Below the pieces are notes generated by a model. That model was given only the letters and a program-made list of their open reading frames with translations, searched no databases and was not told the origin of the DNA. The position numbers and the translations under genes are program-made. Positions 10,314 to 18,979 of a stretch of DNA of 64,000 nt are shown one piece after another; within the stretch, counting starts at the first letter, position 1; each line of letters opens with the position of its first letter. The stretch spans positions 48,625 through 112,624 of the forward strand of contig NZ_VIDQ01000014.1 of NCBI RefSeq assembly GCF_009760915.1, written 5' to 3'. Origin of the DNA: Azohydromonas aeria (GTDB lineage Bacteria > Pseudomonadota > Gammaproteobacteria > Burkholderiales > Burkholderiaceae_C).

Positions 10314-12716
10314 CTAGTTACGGGCCTCGCACCAACTGTGGAACTGCTCAGCCGGCATAGGCCGGCTGATGCAGTAGCCCTGGGCCTGATCACATTGCAG
10401 CGCTGCGAGGTCGTCCAAAGTCTCCTTGTCTTCCACGCCCTCGCCGATCACGAGCAGCCGCAGGTCATGGGCCAGCTCGATGGTCGAGCGCACGATGGCG
10501 GCCGAGCCGCTTTCGCGACGCATGCGGCTGACGAAGGACTGGTCGATCTTGATGGCGTCCACCGGCAGGCGCTGCAGGTAGGACAGCGAGGAATAGCCCG
10601 TGCCGTAGTCGTCTATGGCCAGGCGCAGCTCCAGCCGCTTGAGCCGCCCAAGCGTTTCCAGCGCCGCGTTGGGATCGAGCATCAATGCACTTTCAGTGAG
10701 CTCAAACTCGATCCAGTCGGGCTCCGCGCCCCAGGTCATCAGCGCTCCCTCGATGCGGTCAAGCAGCTTGGGGTCCTGCAGGTCGCGCGCCGAAAGGTTC
10801 ACGGACAAGGGACACTCCTGCCCCTGTTCGCGCCAGGCATGGCTGTAGCGCAACGATGTGTTGAGCATCCAGTAGGTCAGCGGCGTGATGAGGCCGGTCT
10901 GCTCCGCGAGCTTGATGAAGTCGCCGGGATGGACCTGGCCCAACCGCGGATGCTGCCAGCGCACCAGGGCCTCCGCGCCGCACACCTTGCCCGTGTCCAG
11001 CTTCACCTTGGGCTGGCAGTACAGCAGCAACTCGTCCCGTGCCAGGGCCTCGCGCAGTTCGGCCAGAAGCTCCAGGCGCTGGGCATATTGCTGGTCCAGA
11101 CCATTGCGGTAGAACGAGACTGAAGTGCCGCAGACGCGGCCCTGGGTCAGCGCCACGCCGGCTCGGCGCAGCAGGGCTTCGCCGTCATTGCCGTGCCCGG
11201 GATACAGACTGATGCCCACGTTGGCCCGCGCATCGAGCCGCAGCCCGGAAACGTCGATGGCGCCGCCCAGCGCCATCAGCAGCCGCTGGGCCAGCCCACC
11301 GGCCTCTTCAGCGCCGGCGCGTGGCAACACCACCGCGAACTCGGCCTCCGCAAGGCGGCCCAGCGTTGCCGGGCTGTCGCATAGCGCCTGCTGCAGCCGC
11401 TCACCGACGGCCTGTACCAGCTTGTCCACCTCGGTGCTGCCCAGCGTCTCGTTGAGCTCGGCCAGGTGCGTCAGGCCGATGCGCAGCAGCGCCAGCGAAC
11501 GGCGCTGGTCGCGCGCGGCGGCAATGGCCTCGCTGAGCACCTCGCACAACTGCGCGCGGTTGGGCAGTCCCGTCACCGTGTCGAAGTACGCCATGCGGCG
11601 TATGGTCTGCTCGGCCGCCAGGGCCTTGGCACGGTGGTGCAGCGCATCCAGCCCATAGCCCAGATCGGCAACCGTGGCCGCAAGCAGTTCGACCTCCTGG
11701 GCATCGAATCCGTCGCATTCCTTGGCCAGGATGTAGAGCGCGCCCAGGACCTGCTCGCCGACACGCAGTGGCAGCAAGACCACCGAGCCGTAACTGCGGG
11801 AGGCGTACTCCTGCCGCAACGGAAAGCTCGGGTCGTTGGCCAGGTCATGAAACACCATGGGCTGACCCGCATCCAGCCGCGCAGCCCGTTCGGGGTCGCT
11901 GCGCAACCAGCTCAGGTTGCGCCGCCCATCCAGAAAGCCTTCCTCGAAGCCGGCATGGGCCATTGGGCGCACGCTCAGCATCTCGTCGTGCTCGAAGTAG
12001 CCGACCCAGGCCATGCGGTAGCCGCATTCCTCCACCGCCACGCGGCAGATCTCCTGCAGCAGCGCCGTTTCGTCACGGGCCTGGGCGAGCGCGCGGTTGA
12101 CGGCCGCGCGCGTGCGCACGGCACGGTTGAGGCGCTGCACCTCGGCCTCGGCGCGCTCGCGGCGCCGGCGCAGCCGCAGGATTTCCAGGCCGAAGGCCAC
12201 GTCGCCGGCGACCTCGTCCAGCACCTGCCGCTCCTGGCCGCTGAAGGCGTCCGTCTCCGGCGCCCCAATGGTCAGGGCCCCGAACAGCTCGCCCTCGATG
12301 CGCAAGGGCAGCGCCAGCACCGAGCCCAGGCCGTGACGGCGCGCCAGGTCGCGCCAGACGGCGGGGAAGAAGTCGCCCTGCGCGTCGTTGACCAGGCAGG
12401 CCGTGCCGGTGCGTATGGCCATGCCCGTGGCGCTGCGGCCGCGCTCGGTGTCGCTCCAGACCAGCGGCTCCACCTCGGTCTGGTTGGTCCCGCGCCCGGC
12501 ATGGGCCAGCAGCGTGACGGTCTTGTCCGCGTCGTGCTCGGCCCGGCCTATGCGCGCCAGGTGGTAGCCGCCGTCCTCGACAACCACGCGGCAGATTTCC
12601 TGCATCAACGCGCCCTCTTCCTGGGCGCGCAGCAGGGCCCGATTGCAGCCGCTCAAGGTGCGCAACGCGCGCTCCAGGCGCTCCATGTCTTCCTGCTTGG
12701 ACCGGGGCTTGTTCAT
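10314..12716 (-). CDS. GAF-GAF-GGDEF-EAL cyclic-di-GMP phosphodiesterase
   Basis: 800 residues, no membrane segment. Two GAF sensor domains (roughly 30-185 and 215-365) precede a GGDEF domain (about 380-540) and an EAL domain (about 550-795). The GGDEF motif is degenerate (AEAEF), so cyclase activity is unlikely. The EAL domain keeps EALVRWQHP, NLSARDL, ELTES, DDYGTGYSSL, KIDQSF and EGVED, the metal- and c-di-GMP-binding set, so it should be an active phosphodiesterase with the GGDEF as a possible GTP sensor. A close paralogue lies at 37425-39824. It is transcribed alone. Confidence 0.93.
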   Translation of the reverse strand: MNKPRSKQEDMERLERALRTLSGCNRALLRAQEEGALMQEICRVVVEDGGYHLARIGRAEHDADKTVTLLAHAGRGTNQTEVEPLVWSDTERGRSATGMAIRTGTACLVNDAQGDFFPAVWRDLARRHGLGSVLALPLRIEGELFGALTIGAPETDAFSGQERQVLDEVAGDVAFGLEILRLRRRRERAEAEVQRLNRAVRTRAAVNRALAQARDETALLQEICRVAVEECGYRMAWVGYFEHDEMLSVRPMAHAGFEEGFLDGRRNLSWLRSDPERAARLDAGQPMVFHDLANDPSFPLRQEYASRSYGSVVLLPLRVGEQVLGALYILAKECDGFDAQEVELLAATVADLGYGLDALHHRAKALAAEQTIRRMAYFDTVTGLPNRAQLCEVLSEAIAAARDQRRSLALLRIGLTHLAELNETLGSTEVDKLVQAVGERLQQALCDSPATLGRLAEAEFAVVLPRAGAEEAGGLAQRLLMALGGAIDVSGLRLDARANVGISLYPGHGNDGEALLRRAGVALTQGRVCGTSVSFYRNGLDQQYAQRLELLAELREALARDELLLYCQPKVKLDTGKVCGAEALVRWQHPRLGQVHPGDFIKLAEQTGLITPLTYWMLNTSLRYSHAWREQGQECPLSVNLSARDLQDPKLLDRIEGALMTWGAEPDWIEFELTESALMLDPNAALETLGRLKRLELRLAIDDYGTGYSSLSYLQRLPVDAIKIDQSFVSRMRRESGSAAIVRSTIELAHDLRLLVIGEGVEDKETLDDLAALQCDQAQGYCISRPMPAEQFHSWCEARN

Positions 12717-12818
12717 GGCGTGACGCCGCGGACGCGGCGGGCAGAGGACCTGCCCGCCCTTTACTCCTTCCCTCGCCGGTCGTCACTCCCCGTGCAAACC
12801 CCAGGTGCTGCGAACGCG

Positions 12819-13226
12819 TCAAGCGGAGAGCACCGCGCAGCCCGCACGCGCGACTTGCGCGTCCTCGTGGGACTTCACGCCGCTAACGCCCAGGGCCCCA
12901 ACCACGTGGCCGTCCACCACCACGGGCACGCCGCCTTCGAGCAGGCAGCCCAGCCCCGGCGCGCTGAGGAATCCCGTGCGCCCGGCGTTGAGCATCTCCT
13001 CGTAGAAGCGGCTCTCGCGCCGGCCCTGGGCGGCGGTCTGCGCCTTGGCGATGGCGATGGCCGCCGTTGCCGGCGCGGCGCCGTCCTCGCGCTCCAGCCA
13101 CAGCAGGTGGCCGCCGTCGTCCACCACGGCGATGCACACCGGCCAGGCATTGCGGCGGGCCTCGGCTTGCGCCGCGGCCGCCATGCCGCGCACCACGTCC
13201 AGCGTCAGGTAGGGTTTTGCATTCAT
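12819..13226 (-). CDS. GlcG/HbpS-like (DUF336) heme-binding-type protein
   Basis: 135 residues from the ATG at 13226 (the frame is open further upstream, but that part overlaps the aldolase gene). Family features are IAVVDDGGHLLWLERED near the N terminus and FLSAPGLGCLLEGGVPV and GALGVSG toward the C terminus. Relatives occur in glycolate, dihydroxyacetone and aromatic degradation operons; some bind heme, but biochemical roles are poorly defined. The start codon overlaps the upstream aldolase-family stop (ATGA), so it is the last gene of the leftward operon led by the ferredoxin reductase at 16420. Confidence 0.8.
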   Translation of the reverse strand: MNAKPYLTLDVVRGMAAAAQAEARRNAWPVCIAVVDDGGHLLWLEREDGAAPATAAIAIAKAQTAAQGRRESRFYEEMLNAGRTGFLSAPGLGCLLEGGVPVVVDGHVVGALGVSGVKSHEDAQVARAGCAVLSA

Positions 13227-13909
13227 CGTTGTGCTCCAGTGGATTCCAGGGTCAGGTAGTCCCACAGGCGCTCGGCGATGCGCCCTTCCCAGGTGGCGCG
13301 TTCGCGGGCCTGTGCCTCGTCGGCAAAGCTCTGGTGGTTGGTGCCCGCGGCCGCGCGCACGGCCAGTTCCACGCGCGCGGCGTCTTCCAGGAACCAGGCC
13401 AGGGCCACGGCCTGCGGCAGCGAGGCCCCCACCGTGACGGCGCCGTTGCCCGCCAGCACGATGGCCGGCGCCTCGCCCAACGCGTGGGCCACGCGTGCCG
13501 CGCGGCTGTCGTCGCGCACCAGCGTCGGGTCGCCCCACAGCGGCACGCCGCCATGGAAGTAGCTGCCGAAGCCGTGCCGCGCGCGCGGCGTCAGCCCCAT
13601 GGCGCCCAACGCCATCACCTGCGGCGACATGAAACGGCAGAGGGCCTGCACGTCGCCGCGGCGGCGGTAGATCTGCTGGTGCACCCGCACCTCGCCCAAC
13701 ACGCCGGGCGGCAGCGGGCCTTCCACCGGGACCACGGTGCCCTCATCGCCGGGGCCTATGAGCCCAAGCGGCTTGGCCGCGCACACCAGGAAGCTCGTGG
13801 GCGACAGCCGCAGGCTGACATGGCCGAAGGCCGTCACCAGGGCACCGCGCGCCAGCGCGCGGGCCGCGTCGCGCAGCAGTTGCTGCTGCTCGGGGGTCGC
13901 TTGGGACAT
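13223..13909 (-). CDS. Class II aldolase/adducin-family protein with degenerate metal site
   Basis: 228 residues from the ATG at 13909 (GAGG upstream; TTG at 13924 is an alternative). The overall fold is that of class II aldolases: FGHVSLRL, CAAKPLGLI, EVRVHQQIYRRRGDVQAL, then a C-terminal helix ALAWFLEDAARVELA. However the zinc-binding His-x-His after the RxDV segment is RFM (CRFMSP), and the later His of the usual HHG/GHG motif is Asn (AGNGAV). Only the acidic residue (GEVRVH) remains. Classical zinc-dependent aldol cleavage is therefore doubtful. Its operon position suggests a step after ring cleavage. Confidence 0.8.
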   Translation of the reverse strand: MSQATPEQQQLLRDAARALARGALVTAFGHVSLRLSPTSFLVCAAKPLGLIGPGDEGTVVPVEGPLPPGVLGEVRVHQQIYRRRGDVQALCRFMSPQVMALGAMGLTPRARHGFGSYFHGGVPLWGDPTLVRDDSRAARVAHALGEAPAIVLAGNGAVTVGASLPQAVALAWFLEDAARVELAVRAAAGTNHQSFADEAQARERATWEGRIAERLWDYLTLESTGAQR

Positions 13910-13916
13910 GGCGGCC

Positions 13917-14810
13917 TCAACCAATGGTGATCTCGAACACGCCGATGTTCTCTATCCACTGCCGCACCACGTCGCCCGGCTGCAGGAAGCGGTTGCGCGC
14001 CATGCCCACGCCGGCCGGCGTGCCGGTGAGGATCACGTCGCCCGGCAGCAGCGTGACACAGGAGGAGAGGTGCGCGATCTGCTCACGCACGTCGTAGATC
14101 ATCTGGCCGGTGTTGGAGTCCTGCATGAGCTCGCCGTTGACCCACAGCCGCATCTGCAGCTTGTGCGGGTCCGGAATGAACGCGGCGGGCGTGATGGCCG
14201 GGCCCAGCGGGCAGGAGCCGTCAAAAGTCTTCTGGCCTATCCAGTCCCAGCGGAAGGGCGAGTCGTCCGGCACGCCCTCGCGCGCGATGTGGTCGCGTGC
14301 CGAGAGGTCGTTGGCCACGGTGTAGCCGGCCACCACGTCCAGCGCGCGCTCCACGGGCACATCCTTGCAGCGCTGGCCTATGACCACGGCCAGTTCCAAC
14401 TCCCAGTCCAGCATGCGCGTGCCGCGCGGGCGCTCCACGCGCGCGCCGGGGCCCACCACGGTGCTGCCGGTGGCCTTGGTGGAAAACCACGGCGACTGGC
14501 CGCCGGCCTTGGGGTCCTCGTCCAGCGGCAGGCCCAGGCGGCGCTTCATCTCCGCCACGTGGTCCTTGTAGTTGGCGCCGGCGAAGTAAATGTTGCGCGG
14601 TGCGGGCAACGGCGCCAACAGCTCCGCATCCATCTCCGGGCTGCGGTCGGCCAACCGTTGCGCGACGTCGGGCAGCCGCTCGGAGGCCTGCGCCCAGTCG
14701 TCGAGCACGTCCTGCATGCTCGCGTAGCGGCCGGAGGCATAGATCTTGTCGTTCTGCATCAGCCCGGTGCGGATGCCCTGGGCATTGCGGTAAGTCACGA
14801 GTTGCAGCAT
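13917..14810 (-). CDS. Fumarylacetoacetate hydrolase-family protein
   Basis: 297 residues (ATG at 14810; a GTG three bases earlier is also open). Members hydrolyse, decarboxylate or isomerise beta-diketo acids and ring-cleavage products using a divalent metal. The characteristic core is present: IYFAGANYKDHVAEM, an acidic metal-binding segment DWELELAVVIG, GYTVANDLSARD, KTFDGSCPLGPAI, SSCVTLLPGDVILTGTPAGVG. It overlaps the upstream dioxygenase gene at TGATG. In this operon it most plausibly acts on the ring-cleavage product, as hydrolase or as HHDD-type isomerase/decarboxylase; the exact reaction cannot be read from sequence. Confidence 0.88.
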   Translation of the reverse strand: MLQLVTYRNAQGIRTGLMQNDKIYASGRYASMQDVLDDWAQASERLPDVAQRLADRSPEMDAELLAPLPAPRNIYFAGANYKDHVAEMKRRLGLPLDEDPKAGGQSPWFSTKATGSTVVGPGARVERPRGTRMLDWELELAVVIGQRCKDVPVERALDVVAGYTVANDLSARDHIAREGVPDDSPFRWDWIGQKTFDGSCPLGPAITPAAFIPDPHKLQMRLWVNGELMQDSNTGQMIYDVREQIAHLSSCVTLLPGDVILTGTPAGVGMARNRFLQPGDVVRQWIENIGVFEITIG

Positions 14811-15340
14811 CACAGCACCTCCACGCGGGGCAGCACTTCATCCTCACGGCCGTGGCAGTGGCCGTCCTGCATCGAGAAGCGGTCGCCGAAGTCGAAGTAG
14901 TCGTCGTGCAGGAAGCCGTTCTCGTAGTGCTGGATCTCCCACCAGTTGTGGTCCAGGTCCACGAGGTAGAACGAGTAGACGCCGTGCTGGTCCAGCGGCT
15001 TGGTGACCTGGCGAATGCCGTACTCCTCCTTGTGTTGCAGCGCGTTGGCGTAGGCCTCGTCGACCTCGGCACGCGTGGCCACGTCCACGCCCCAGTGGTT
15101 GAGCAGGTGCACGGGCTTGAGCTGGTCGCCGACCTCGACGCAGATGATGTGGAAGCGCATGCCCAGCCGCACGGCCATCGAGGGGCTGGCATGGCGCACT
15201 ACCTCCAGGCCGAGGAACTCCTCGTAGAAGCGGCGCGACGCCGCCAGGCTGTAGCACTCCAGCGTGCCGTGGCTGAGGCAGAAGGGCTTGACGAGCGAGC
15301 GCCCCTTGGGCGGTTCGACCCGGCAGTTCTCGGGAAGCAT
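14810..15340 (-). CDS. Single-module VOC-family extradiol-type dioxygenase
   Basis: 176 residues of vicinal-oxygen-chelate fold. Probable metal ligands are His in LSHGTLECYSL, His in LLNHWGVDVAT and Glu in NWWEIQHYENG, the His-His-Glu facial triad of type I extradiol dioxygenases and glyoxalases. The protein is about half the length of two-domain catechol dioxygenases, so it may dimerise to build a site or act as a one-domain dioxygenase. It is followed without gap by the FAH-family gene, consistent with cleavage then hydrolysis of the product. Confidence 0.82.
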   Translation of the reverse strand: MLPENCRVEPPKGRSLVKPFCLSHGTLECYSLAASRRFYEEFLGLEVVRHASPSMAVRLGMRFHIICVEVGDQLKPVHLLNHWGVDVATRAEVDEAYANALQHKEEYGIRQVTKPLDQHGVYSFYLVDLDHNWWEIQHYENGFLHDDYFDFGDRFSMQDGHCHGREDEVLPRVEVL

Positions 15341-15382
15341 GGGGTGATCTCCTGATGTGGTGGGTGTGCAGGCAACCGCCGT

Positions 15383-16420
15383 TCAGGCAGCGGCCTTCTC
15401 TTTCTCGGTGAGGAAGGAGTCGGCGAAGAAGGCGCCGGCGGGCAGGCCGCATTCGTGCGAGAAGTCGCGCCGCGCGGCCTCCACCATCAGCGGCGTGCCG
15501 CAGGCGTAGACCTCGTGGCCCGAGAGGTCCGGGAAGTCCTGCATCACCGCGTGGTGGACGAAGCCGGTGCGCCCTTCCCAGCGGCACGCGGCCGTGGCGT
15601 TGCTGAGCACCGGCACATAGCGGATGTGCACATGCTCGCGCGCCCATTGCTCGCACAGCTCGTGCATGTAGAGGTCCGCGCGCGTGCGGCCGCCCCAGTA
15701 CAGCGTGACCGGGCGCTCGATGCCGCGCGCCAGGCTGTCGCCGACGATGGACTTGATGGGCGCGAAGCCCGTGCCCGAGGCCAGCAGCACGATGGGCTTG
15801 TCGCTCTTGTCGCGCAGGAAGAACGAGCCCAGCGGCAGCTCGACCTTGTGCACCTCGCGCAGTTGCATGCCGCCATCGAACACGCGGTCCGTGAAGCGGC
15901 CGCCGGGCAGGTGGCGGATGTGCAGCTCCACGCTGCGCACGCCGGCCGGGCTGGGCGTGGTGGCGATGGAGTAGCTGCGGCGCGTGCCGTCGCGCAGCAC
16001 GAACTCGATGTACTGGCCGGCGCGGAATGCGATGGGCTCGTTCATCGGCATGCCCACCGTGACGATCATCACGTCCGGCGCCGCGCGCTTCATGTCCAGG
16101 ATGCGGCAAGGCACGAACTTGGATTTCACGCCGGCGCCGACGTCGATCTCATCGACCTCGATGGTCACGTCGCTGCAGGGCCGCGCCTGGCACAGCAGCG
16201 CATAGCCGCGGGCGCGGTCCTCGGCCGTGAGGTACTTGGGATGCACCTCGCCCAGGTCCACCTCGCCGGCCTTCACATGGCCGCGGCAGGTGTTGCACAC
16301 GCCGGAGCGGCAGCTGTAGGGCAGCATCAGGCCCGAGGCCAGGCCGGCGCGAAGGATCTCGGTGTCGGGGTCGCAGCGGAAGCTGCGCCCGCTGGGGCTG
16401 ATCGTGACGGTGTAGACCAT
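15383..16420 (-). CDS. NAD(P)H reductase with N-terminal [2Fe-2S] ferredoxin domain
   Basis: 345 residues from the ATG at 16420; the frame stays open upstream, but family proteins start just before the ferredoxin fold. Plant-type [2Fe-2S] cysteines are in YSCRSGVCNTCRG and LLCQARP. The FAD-binding RSYSIA and NAD-binding SGTGFAPIKS follow, with the C-terminal YACGTPLMVEAA typical of the ferredoxin-NADP reductase fold. This is the electron-transfer component of a Rieske-type or diiron oxygenase (compare phenol hydroxylase P5). No oxygenase subunit is encoded in the window, so its partner is elsewhere. It is the first gene of a five-gene leftward operon. Confidence 0.93.
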   Translation of the reverse strand: MVYTVTISPSGRSFRCDPDTEILRAGLASGLMLPYSCRSGVCNTCRGHVKAGEVDLGEVHPKYLTAEDRARGYALLCQARPCSDVTIEVDEIDVGAGVKSKFVPCRILDMKRAAPDVMIVTVGMPMNEPIAFRAGQYIEFVLRDGTRRSYSIATTPSPAGVRSVELHIRHLPGGRFTDRVFDGGMQLREVHKVELPLGSFFLRDKSDKPIVLLASGTGFAPIKSIVGDSLARGIERPVTLYWGGRTRADLYMHELCEQWAREHVHIRYVPVLSNATAACRWEGRTGFVHHAVMQDFPDLSGHEVYACGTPLMVEAARRDFSHECGLPAGAFFADSFLTEKEKAAA

Positions 16421-16479
16421 GGCGGACTCCGTTCGAAGCGGTGTTGGGCGGTGTGAGGCAATGAACATCGACGCCGCAA

Positions 16480-16535
16480 AGCCTATGCACCGGCCCTTCG
16501 TGGAGCCACTCAAGAAGCTGAATGGCGCGCATTCG
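16480..16535 (-). promoter_or_regulatory. LysR-type regulon promoter, site A (reductase operon)
   Basis: Read leftward: imperfect palindrome CGAATGCGCGCCATTCA (16519-16535), two more bases to the end of CATTCAGC at 16517, exactly 31 bases, then a -10-like TAGGCT at 16485-16480. One of seven equally spaced copies in the catabolic locus. The element CTTCTTGAGTGG inside the 31-base spacer is also found at the same place in the TRAP promoter. Confidence 0.65.
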
Positions 16536-16575
16536 GCGCATGAATTCCGCCGGCGCCGCGCGGCCATTCAGCGCG

Positions 16576-16631
16576 CGAATTCGCCGCATTCGCAAAGCTC
16601 GTTCGACACCCCTTCGCCTCTTGACCAGACT
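16576..16631 (+). promoter_or_regulatory. LysR-type regulon promoter, site B (hydratase operon)
   Basis: Read rightward: CGAATTCGCCGCATTCG (16576-16592), CATTCGCA ending at 16594, 31 bases, then a possible -10 CAGACT at 16626-16631, about 31 bases before the hydratase ATG. It faces away from site A, so the two divergent operons have separate copies of the operator. Confidence 0.55.
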
Positions 16632-16662
16632 CGGCCGTGTTCCTTCAGACGGGAAGACCGCC

Positions 16663-17451
16663 ATGCCTTTGAACCCTGCCACCCTCCAGGCCCTGGGCGA
16701 CGAGCTCTATGACGCCTGGGCCACCAACAGCGTCGTGGAGCCGCTGACCTCGCGCGTCGAGGGCATCACCATTGACGATGCCTACCGCATCCAGTTGCGC
16801 ACCATCGAGCGCCGCGTGCAAGGCGGCGAGCGCCATGTCGGCAAGAAGATCGGCCTGACCGCCGCCGTGGTGCAGGCCGCCTTCGGCGTGGACCGCCCCG
16901 ACTTCGGCCACCTTCTCTCCGGCATGAGCCACAACGACGGCGCCACCATTCCCGCGGCCCGCTTCATCCAGCCCAAGGGCGAAGGCGAGCTGGGCTTCGT
17001 GCTCAAGCGCGACCTGCTCGGCCCGGGCATCACCAACGCCCATGTGCTGGCCGCCACCGAGTGCGTGCTGCCCTGCTTCGAGATCGTCGATTCGCGCATC
17101 CGCGACTGGCAGATCAAGGTGCAGGACACCATTGCCGACAACGGCTCCTCGGCCGCCTTCGTGATCGGTGATCACGCCGTCGACCCGCGCCGCGTGGACC
17201 TGTCCACCGTGGGCATGGTGCTGGAGAAGAACGGCGAGATCATCGGCACCGGCGCGGGCGCCGCCACGCTGGGCCACCCCCTCAACGCCGTCACGTGGCT
17301 GGCCAATGCGCTGGGCGCCTACGGCATACCGCTCAAGGCCGGCGAGGTGATCCTGGCCGGGTCGCTGTCGATCATGTTCCCCATCGCCGCCGGCGACCAC
17401 CTGCGCATGACGCTGGGCGGCGTCGGCTCGGCGTCCTGCCGCTTTGCCTGA
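16663..17451 (+). CDS. dmpE: 2-oxopent-4-enoate hydratase (2-keto-4-pentenoate hydratase)
   Basis: 262 residues from the ATG at 16663. It hydrates 2-hydroxypenta-2,4-dienoate to 4-hydroxy-2-oxovalerate in meta-cleavage pathways. Family features are VGKKIGLTAAVVQAAFGVD, PDFGHLLSGM, GEGELGFVLKRDL, CFEIVDSRIRDW and DTIADNGSSAAFVIG. The decarboxylase gene that follows by 19 bases encodes its usual complex partner; DmpE and DmpH act as a channeling complex. The only serious alternative is the paralogous decarboxylase itself, but gene order and the VDRPDFGHL segment favour hydratase. Confidence 0.9.
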   Translation: MPLNPATLQALGDELYDAWATNSVVEPLTSRVEGITIDDAYRIQLRTIERRVQGGERHVGKKIGLTAAVVQAAFGVDRPDFGHLLSGMSHNDGATIPAARFIQPKGEGELGFVLKRDLLGPGITNAHVLAATECVLPCFEIVDSRIRDWQIKVQDTIADNGSSAAFVIGDHAVDPRRVDLSTVGMVLEKNGEIIGTGAGAATLGHPLNAVTWLANALGAYGIPLKAGEVILAGSLSIMFPIAAGDHLRMTLGGVGSASCRFA

Positions 17452-17470
17452 ACCGAGAGGAGCACGACCC

Positions 17471-18259
17471 ATGAATCTCAACGCCGCCACGCTGGACGCC
17501 CTGGCCGTCCATCTGGAGACCGCCGAACGCCAGGCGCGCGACGTGGTCAAGATCACCGACGAGCACCCGCAGATGGACTGGGAGGACGCCTATGCCATAC
17601 AGGACCGCATCCGCGCCTTGAAGCTTGCCCGCGGCAGCCGCCTCACCGGCCTGAAGATGGGCCTGACATCGTTCGCCAAGATGAAGCAGATGGGTGTGGA
17701 AGCACCGATCTGGGGCTTCCTGGTGGACGACTACGTGCGGCCCGACGGCGGGGCCATCGAAATGGGCACGCTGATCCATCCCAAGGTCGAGGCCGAGATT
17801 GCCTTCGTCACCAAGGCGCCGCTGCGCGGCCCGGGCTGCCACATCGGCGACGTGCTGGCCGCCACGGACTTCGTGCTGCCGGCGGTGGAGGTCATCGACT
17901 CGCGCTACCGCGACTTCCGCTTCGACCTCAAGAGCGTGATCGCCGACAACTGCTCCTCGGCCCGCTACGTCACGGGCGGCGTCGCGCGCCCGGCCGAGGA
18001 ACTGGACCTGCGCGCGCTGGGCATCGTCATCGAGAAGAACGGCGAGGTCATAGCCACCGGCGCCGGCGCCGCCGTGCTCGGCCACCCAGCGGCCAGCGTC
18101 GCGATGCTGGCCAACATGCTGGGGGAGCGCGGGCAGGAGCTCCCGGCCGGCACCTTCATCATGACCGGCGGCGCCACCGAGGCCTACGCGGTGGAGCGCG
18201 GCGACTCGGTGGTGGTGCGCTACCAGGGCCTGGGATCGGTCTCGATGCGCTTCGTTTGA
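17471..18259 (+). CDS. dmpH: 4-oxalocrotonate decarboxylase
   Basis: 262 residues, ATG at 17471 after AGGAG. It decarboxylates 2-oxohex-3-enedioate to 2-hydroxypenta-2,4-dienoate with a divalent metal. Visible motifs are LTGLKMGLTSFAKMKQMGV, PIWGFLVDDY, HPKVEAEIAFV with acidic metal ligands, AVEVIDSRYRDF and IADNCSSARYV. It is a homologue of the preceding hydratase. It sits between hydratase and tautomerase genes as in dmp/xyl-type lower pathways. Confidence 0.92.
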   Translation: MNLNAATLDALAVHLETAERQARDVVKITDEHPQMDWEDAYAIQDRIRALKLARGSRLTGLKMGLTSFAKMKQMGVEAPIWGFLVDDYVRPDGGAIEMGTLIHPKVEAEIAFVTKAPLRGPGCHIGDVLAATDFVLPAVEVIDSRYRDFRFDLKSVIADNCSSARYVTGGVARPAEELDLRALGIVIEKNGEVIATGAGAAVLGHPAASVAMLANMLGERGQELPAGTFIMTGGATEAYAVERGDSVVVRYQGLGSVSMRFV

Positions 18260-18278
18260 GATCGGCAAGGAAAACCAC

Positions 18279-18470
18279 ATGCCGATCCTGACCGTTCGCG
18301 TCCTGGAAGGGCGCCCACCCGAGAAGATCGAGGCGCTGATCAGCGCCCTCACCGAGGCCGCCAGCCGGGTGCTCGATGCGCCGGCCGAGTCTGTGCGCGT
18401 GCTCGTGGAAGAGGTGCCCAGGACGCACTGGGGCATCGGCGGCCAGAGCGCCGCCGCGCGCGGCCGATGA
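18279..18470 (+). CDS. dmpI: 4-oxalocrotonate tautomerase
   Basis: 63-residue tautomerase that converts 2-hydroxymuconate to 2-oxohex-3-enedioate. After Met removal the catalytic Pro1 is exposed (PILTVRVLEGR). Arg11 and Arg39 occupy the substrate-binding positions of the family and residue 50 is Trp in place of the usual Phe. The length matches the 62-residue enzyme. It lies 19 bases after the decarboxylase, supplying its substrate. Confidence 0.93.
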   Translation: MPILTVRVLEGRPPEKIEALISALTEAASRVLDAPAESVRVLVEEVPRTHWGIGGQSAAARGR

Positions 18471-18489
18471 GCACGAGCGGAGGCCAGTG

Positions 18490-18726
18490 ATGCGCAAGCT
18501 TTCGCGCCGCTGGCGCCCCGTGGTGGCGTCGTTCTGGATGTCGCTGGCGATGAGCCTGGTGCTCTGCACCGTCCTCACGGCCGCACGGAACGGCGGCGCC
18601 GATGCCGGCTTTGTGTCCCGCTGGCTGCAGAGTTGGCTGCTGGCCTGGCCGGTGGCCATGCTCGCCTCGCTGGCGGCGCTGCCGCTGGTGGGGCGGCTGG
18701 TGGACTGGATGGTGGAGGCGGGGTGA
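18490..18726 (+). CDS. DUF2798-type two-helix membrane protein
   Basis: 78 residues from ATG 18490. Two hydrophobic segments (about residues 12-33 and 47-68) are separated by RNGGADAGFVSRWLQSW, the pattern of small DUF2798 proteins. Function unknown; these are often placed beside regulators or transporters. It is the last gene of the hydratase operon, followed by a strong hairpin. Confidence 0.65.
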   Translation: MRKLSRRWRPVVASFWMSLAMSLVLCTVLTAARNGGADAGFVSRWLQSWLLAWPVAMLASLAALPLVGRLVDWMVEAG

Positions 18727-18760
18727 ACTGAATCCGCTCCCGTGCCTTGCCATCGTTTGA

Positions 18761-18793
18761 CGCCGCCCGGTGGGTCGAGCCCGCCGGGCGGCG
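18761..18793 (+). terminator. Hairpin after the hydratase-tautomerase operon
   Basis: Perfect 10-bp stem (CGCCGCCCGG / CCGGGCGGCG) with a 13-base loop, followed by TTGT. Located 34 bases after the DUF2798 stop; likely an intrinsic or Rho-assisted terminator although the U-tract is poor. Confidence 0.6.
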
Positions 18794-18979
18794 TTGTCCA
18801 TTGCAGCCCTGGCTGCGGACGCCCACTGCCGTCCGGGGAAAGCGGCACCTTGTCACGCCCCGTCAGCCCAGGCGCTGTGCCCTTGAAGCGTCATGCCCGC
18901 GCAGGCAGGTATTCGCACGAGTACCGGAATGAAGAAAGGCTGCCGCAGCAGCCCCCGGAACGAAGCACATCGAACCCCG

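Noticed and set aside
16522..16662. Upstream start for the hydratase (47 extra codons)
   Set aside because: Would place both regulon operator and promoter inside the coding sequence; conserved protein begins at 16663.
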